Positions 5,460-6,041 of a DNA stretch of 6,041 bases are shown one piece after another. Under the pieces are notes generated by a model. The model did no database searches. It was given only the letters and a program-made list of their open reading frames with translations, and was not told the origin of the DNA. The first letter of the stretch is position 1, and the number at the start of each line of letters is the position of its first letter. The DNA lies in NCBI GenBank assembly GCA_017445435.1, contig JAFSUE010000061.1, positions 1 through 6,041 on the forward strand. Reading direction: 5' to 3'. The stretch comes from Selenomonadaceae bacterium (GTDB lineage Bacteria; Bacillota; Negativicutes; Selenomonadales; Selenomonadaceae). Both the position numbers and the translations under genes were made by a program.

Positions 5460-6041
5460 TTAATTCCTTAAAATCGGCGGCGTTAAATGTTCGTCGATAA
5501 TCAATCGTTCAATCGCATCAATAACTTGACGCGGCGAAATTTTTTTCTGACATTCAAACTCACGCGGCGTTCCTTTATGACGCGGGCAAGTATCTACTAT
5601 GTAGTTGTACCGAATATCGTTGAAACAACCATTGCATACAAGCCGATTCGCTACACGGTACGGCGTATAAAATTCCGACCAATTTTGTGAAATGCCGCAA
5701 ATCATCACGACAGGACAATTTACGGTGTTTGCAATCCATGCTAGCCCACTACTTAAGCCAATAAAAAAATCCGCGTAGTAAATCATATTCGCCCGTTCCA
5801 TTAATGAAAAATTCCCAGTGAAATCTTCTGCGCCGTCAGGCTTGCGATTCACAAGGTCAAGTTTATCATCTTTACATTCAGCGTCGCGATCAATGCAAAA
5901 GACGCGGTAACCTAAACTTTTTAAATAATTTACGACAATATCCCAGCCGTTGGGATAAAGCCAACCTTTACGAACTGCGGACGCTTGAATTGAAATGCAA
6001 ACATAAGGATCATTCGTGACGGGCGGCATTGTAGGTTCAAA
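5460..6041 (-). CDS. TibC/Aah-type protein O-heptosyltransferase, C-terminal part
   Basis: The family transfers heptose from ADP-heptose to serines of autotransporter adhesins in the cytoplasm before export. The visible 193 codons match the C-terminal GT-B half: a start PYVCISIQASA, then PNGWDIVVNYLKSLGYRV, then ADFFIGLSSGLAWIA followed by PVVMICGISQ, the nucleotide-sugar-binding side of the fold. Four cysteines at 5634-5636, 5625-5627, 5586-5588 and 5550-5552, spaced C-x2-C-x12-C-x11-C, correspond to the iron-binding finger of TibC, with the accompanying CPRHKGT. The frame is open through the window edge (FEPT precedes the first ATG at 6029), so that ATG is internal and roughly half of the usual 400-residue protein lies outside. 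It ends in TAA at 5460-5462, 57 bp before the CNNM gene. The acceptor protein is not in view. A different acceptor, such as another surface protein, cannot be excluded. Confidence 0.85.
   Translation of the reverse strand, partial: FEPTMPPVTNDPYVCISIQASAVRKGWLYPNGWDIVVNYLKSLGYRVFCIDRDAECKDDKLDLVNRKPDGAEDFTGNFSLMERANMIYYADFFIGLSSGLAWIANTVNCPVVMICGISQNWSEFYTPYRVANRLVCNGCFNDIRYNYIVDTCPRHKGTPREFECQKKISPRQVIDAIERLIIDEHLTPPILRN

Noticed and set aside
5460..6029. ATG at 6029 as the true start of a 189-residue protein
   Set aside because: The frame stays open to the window edge and the protein would start mid-way through the TibC-like fold. The upstream codons FEPT continue the same frame, so this is a truncated view of a longer gene.

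Overview
The window reads as a low-GC, diderm bacterium with strong AGGAGG-type ribosome binding sites. It carries a C-terminal piece of a TibC/Aah-type protein heptosyltransferase, a type IV pilus PilM/PilN-like inner-membrane protein, a CNNM/CorC-type ion transporter and a secreted tetratricopeptide protein. A low-GC Firmicutes-like style combined with outer-membrane-associated functions fits the Negativicutes (Selenomonadales-like) best. This is inference from protein families and codon style; no marker gene is present to prove it.

All six supported genes lie on the minus strand, so transcription runs from high to low coordinates. In that order they are: (1) 6041-5460, the 3' part of the heptosyltransferase gene; (2) 5402-4077, a CNNM/HlyC-CorC membrane protein starting at GTG; (3) 4043-2364, a secreted protein of 15 gapless 34-residue TPR units; (4) 2341-1304, a PilM-like/PilN-like protein starting at GTG; (5) 1177-725, a cysteine-free 150-residue protein of unknown function; (6) 209-1, the first 69 codons of another cysteine-free unknown protein that runs off the window. 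Gaps between genes 1-2, 2-3 and 3-4 are 57, 33 and 22 bp with no convincing terminator, so genes 2-4, and perhaps 1, may be cotranscribed. The 126-bp gap before gene 5 could hold a promoter, but none stands out.

The only long gene-free stretch is 210-724. Just downstream of gene 5 it holds a candidate intrinsic terminator (678-708). It then has about 250 bp with inverted repeats but no gene, a TATAAT-like box (424-429), and a leader of about 200 nt ahead of gene 6. The leader contains several compact inverted repeats, two of which are mutually exclusive. It matches no riboswitch class that I can identify by eye, and is the best candidate in the window for something undescribed.

Functionally the window looks like a cell-surface neighbourhood: protein glycosylation, a pilus or secretion assembly component, an exported TPR scaffold and two possible exported or appendage-related small proteins. 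The sequence does not prove that these act together.
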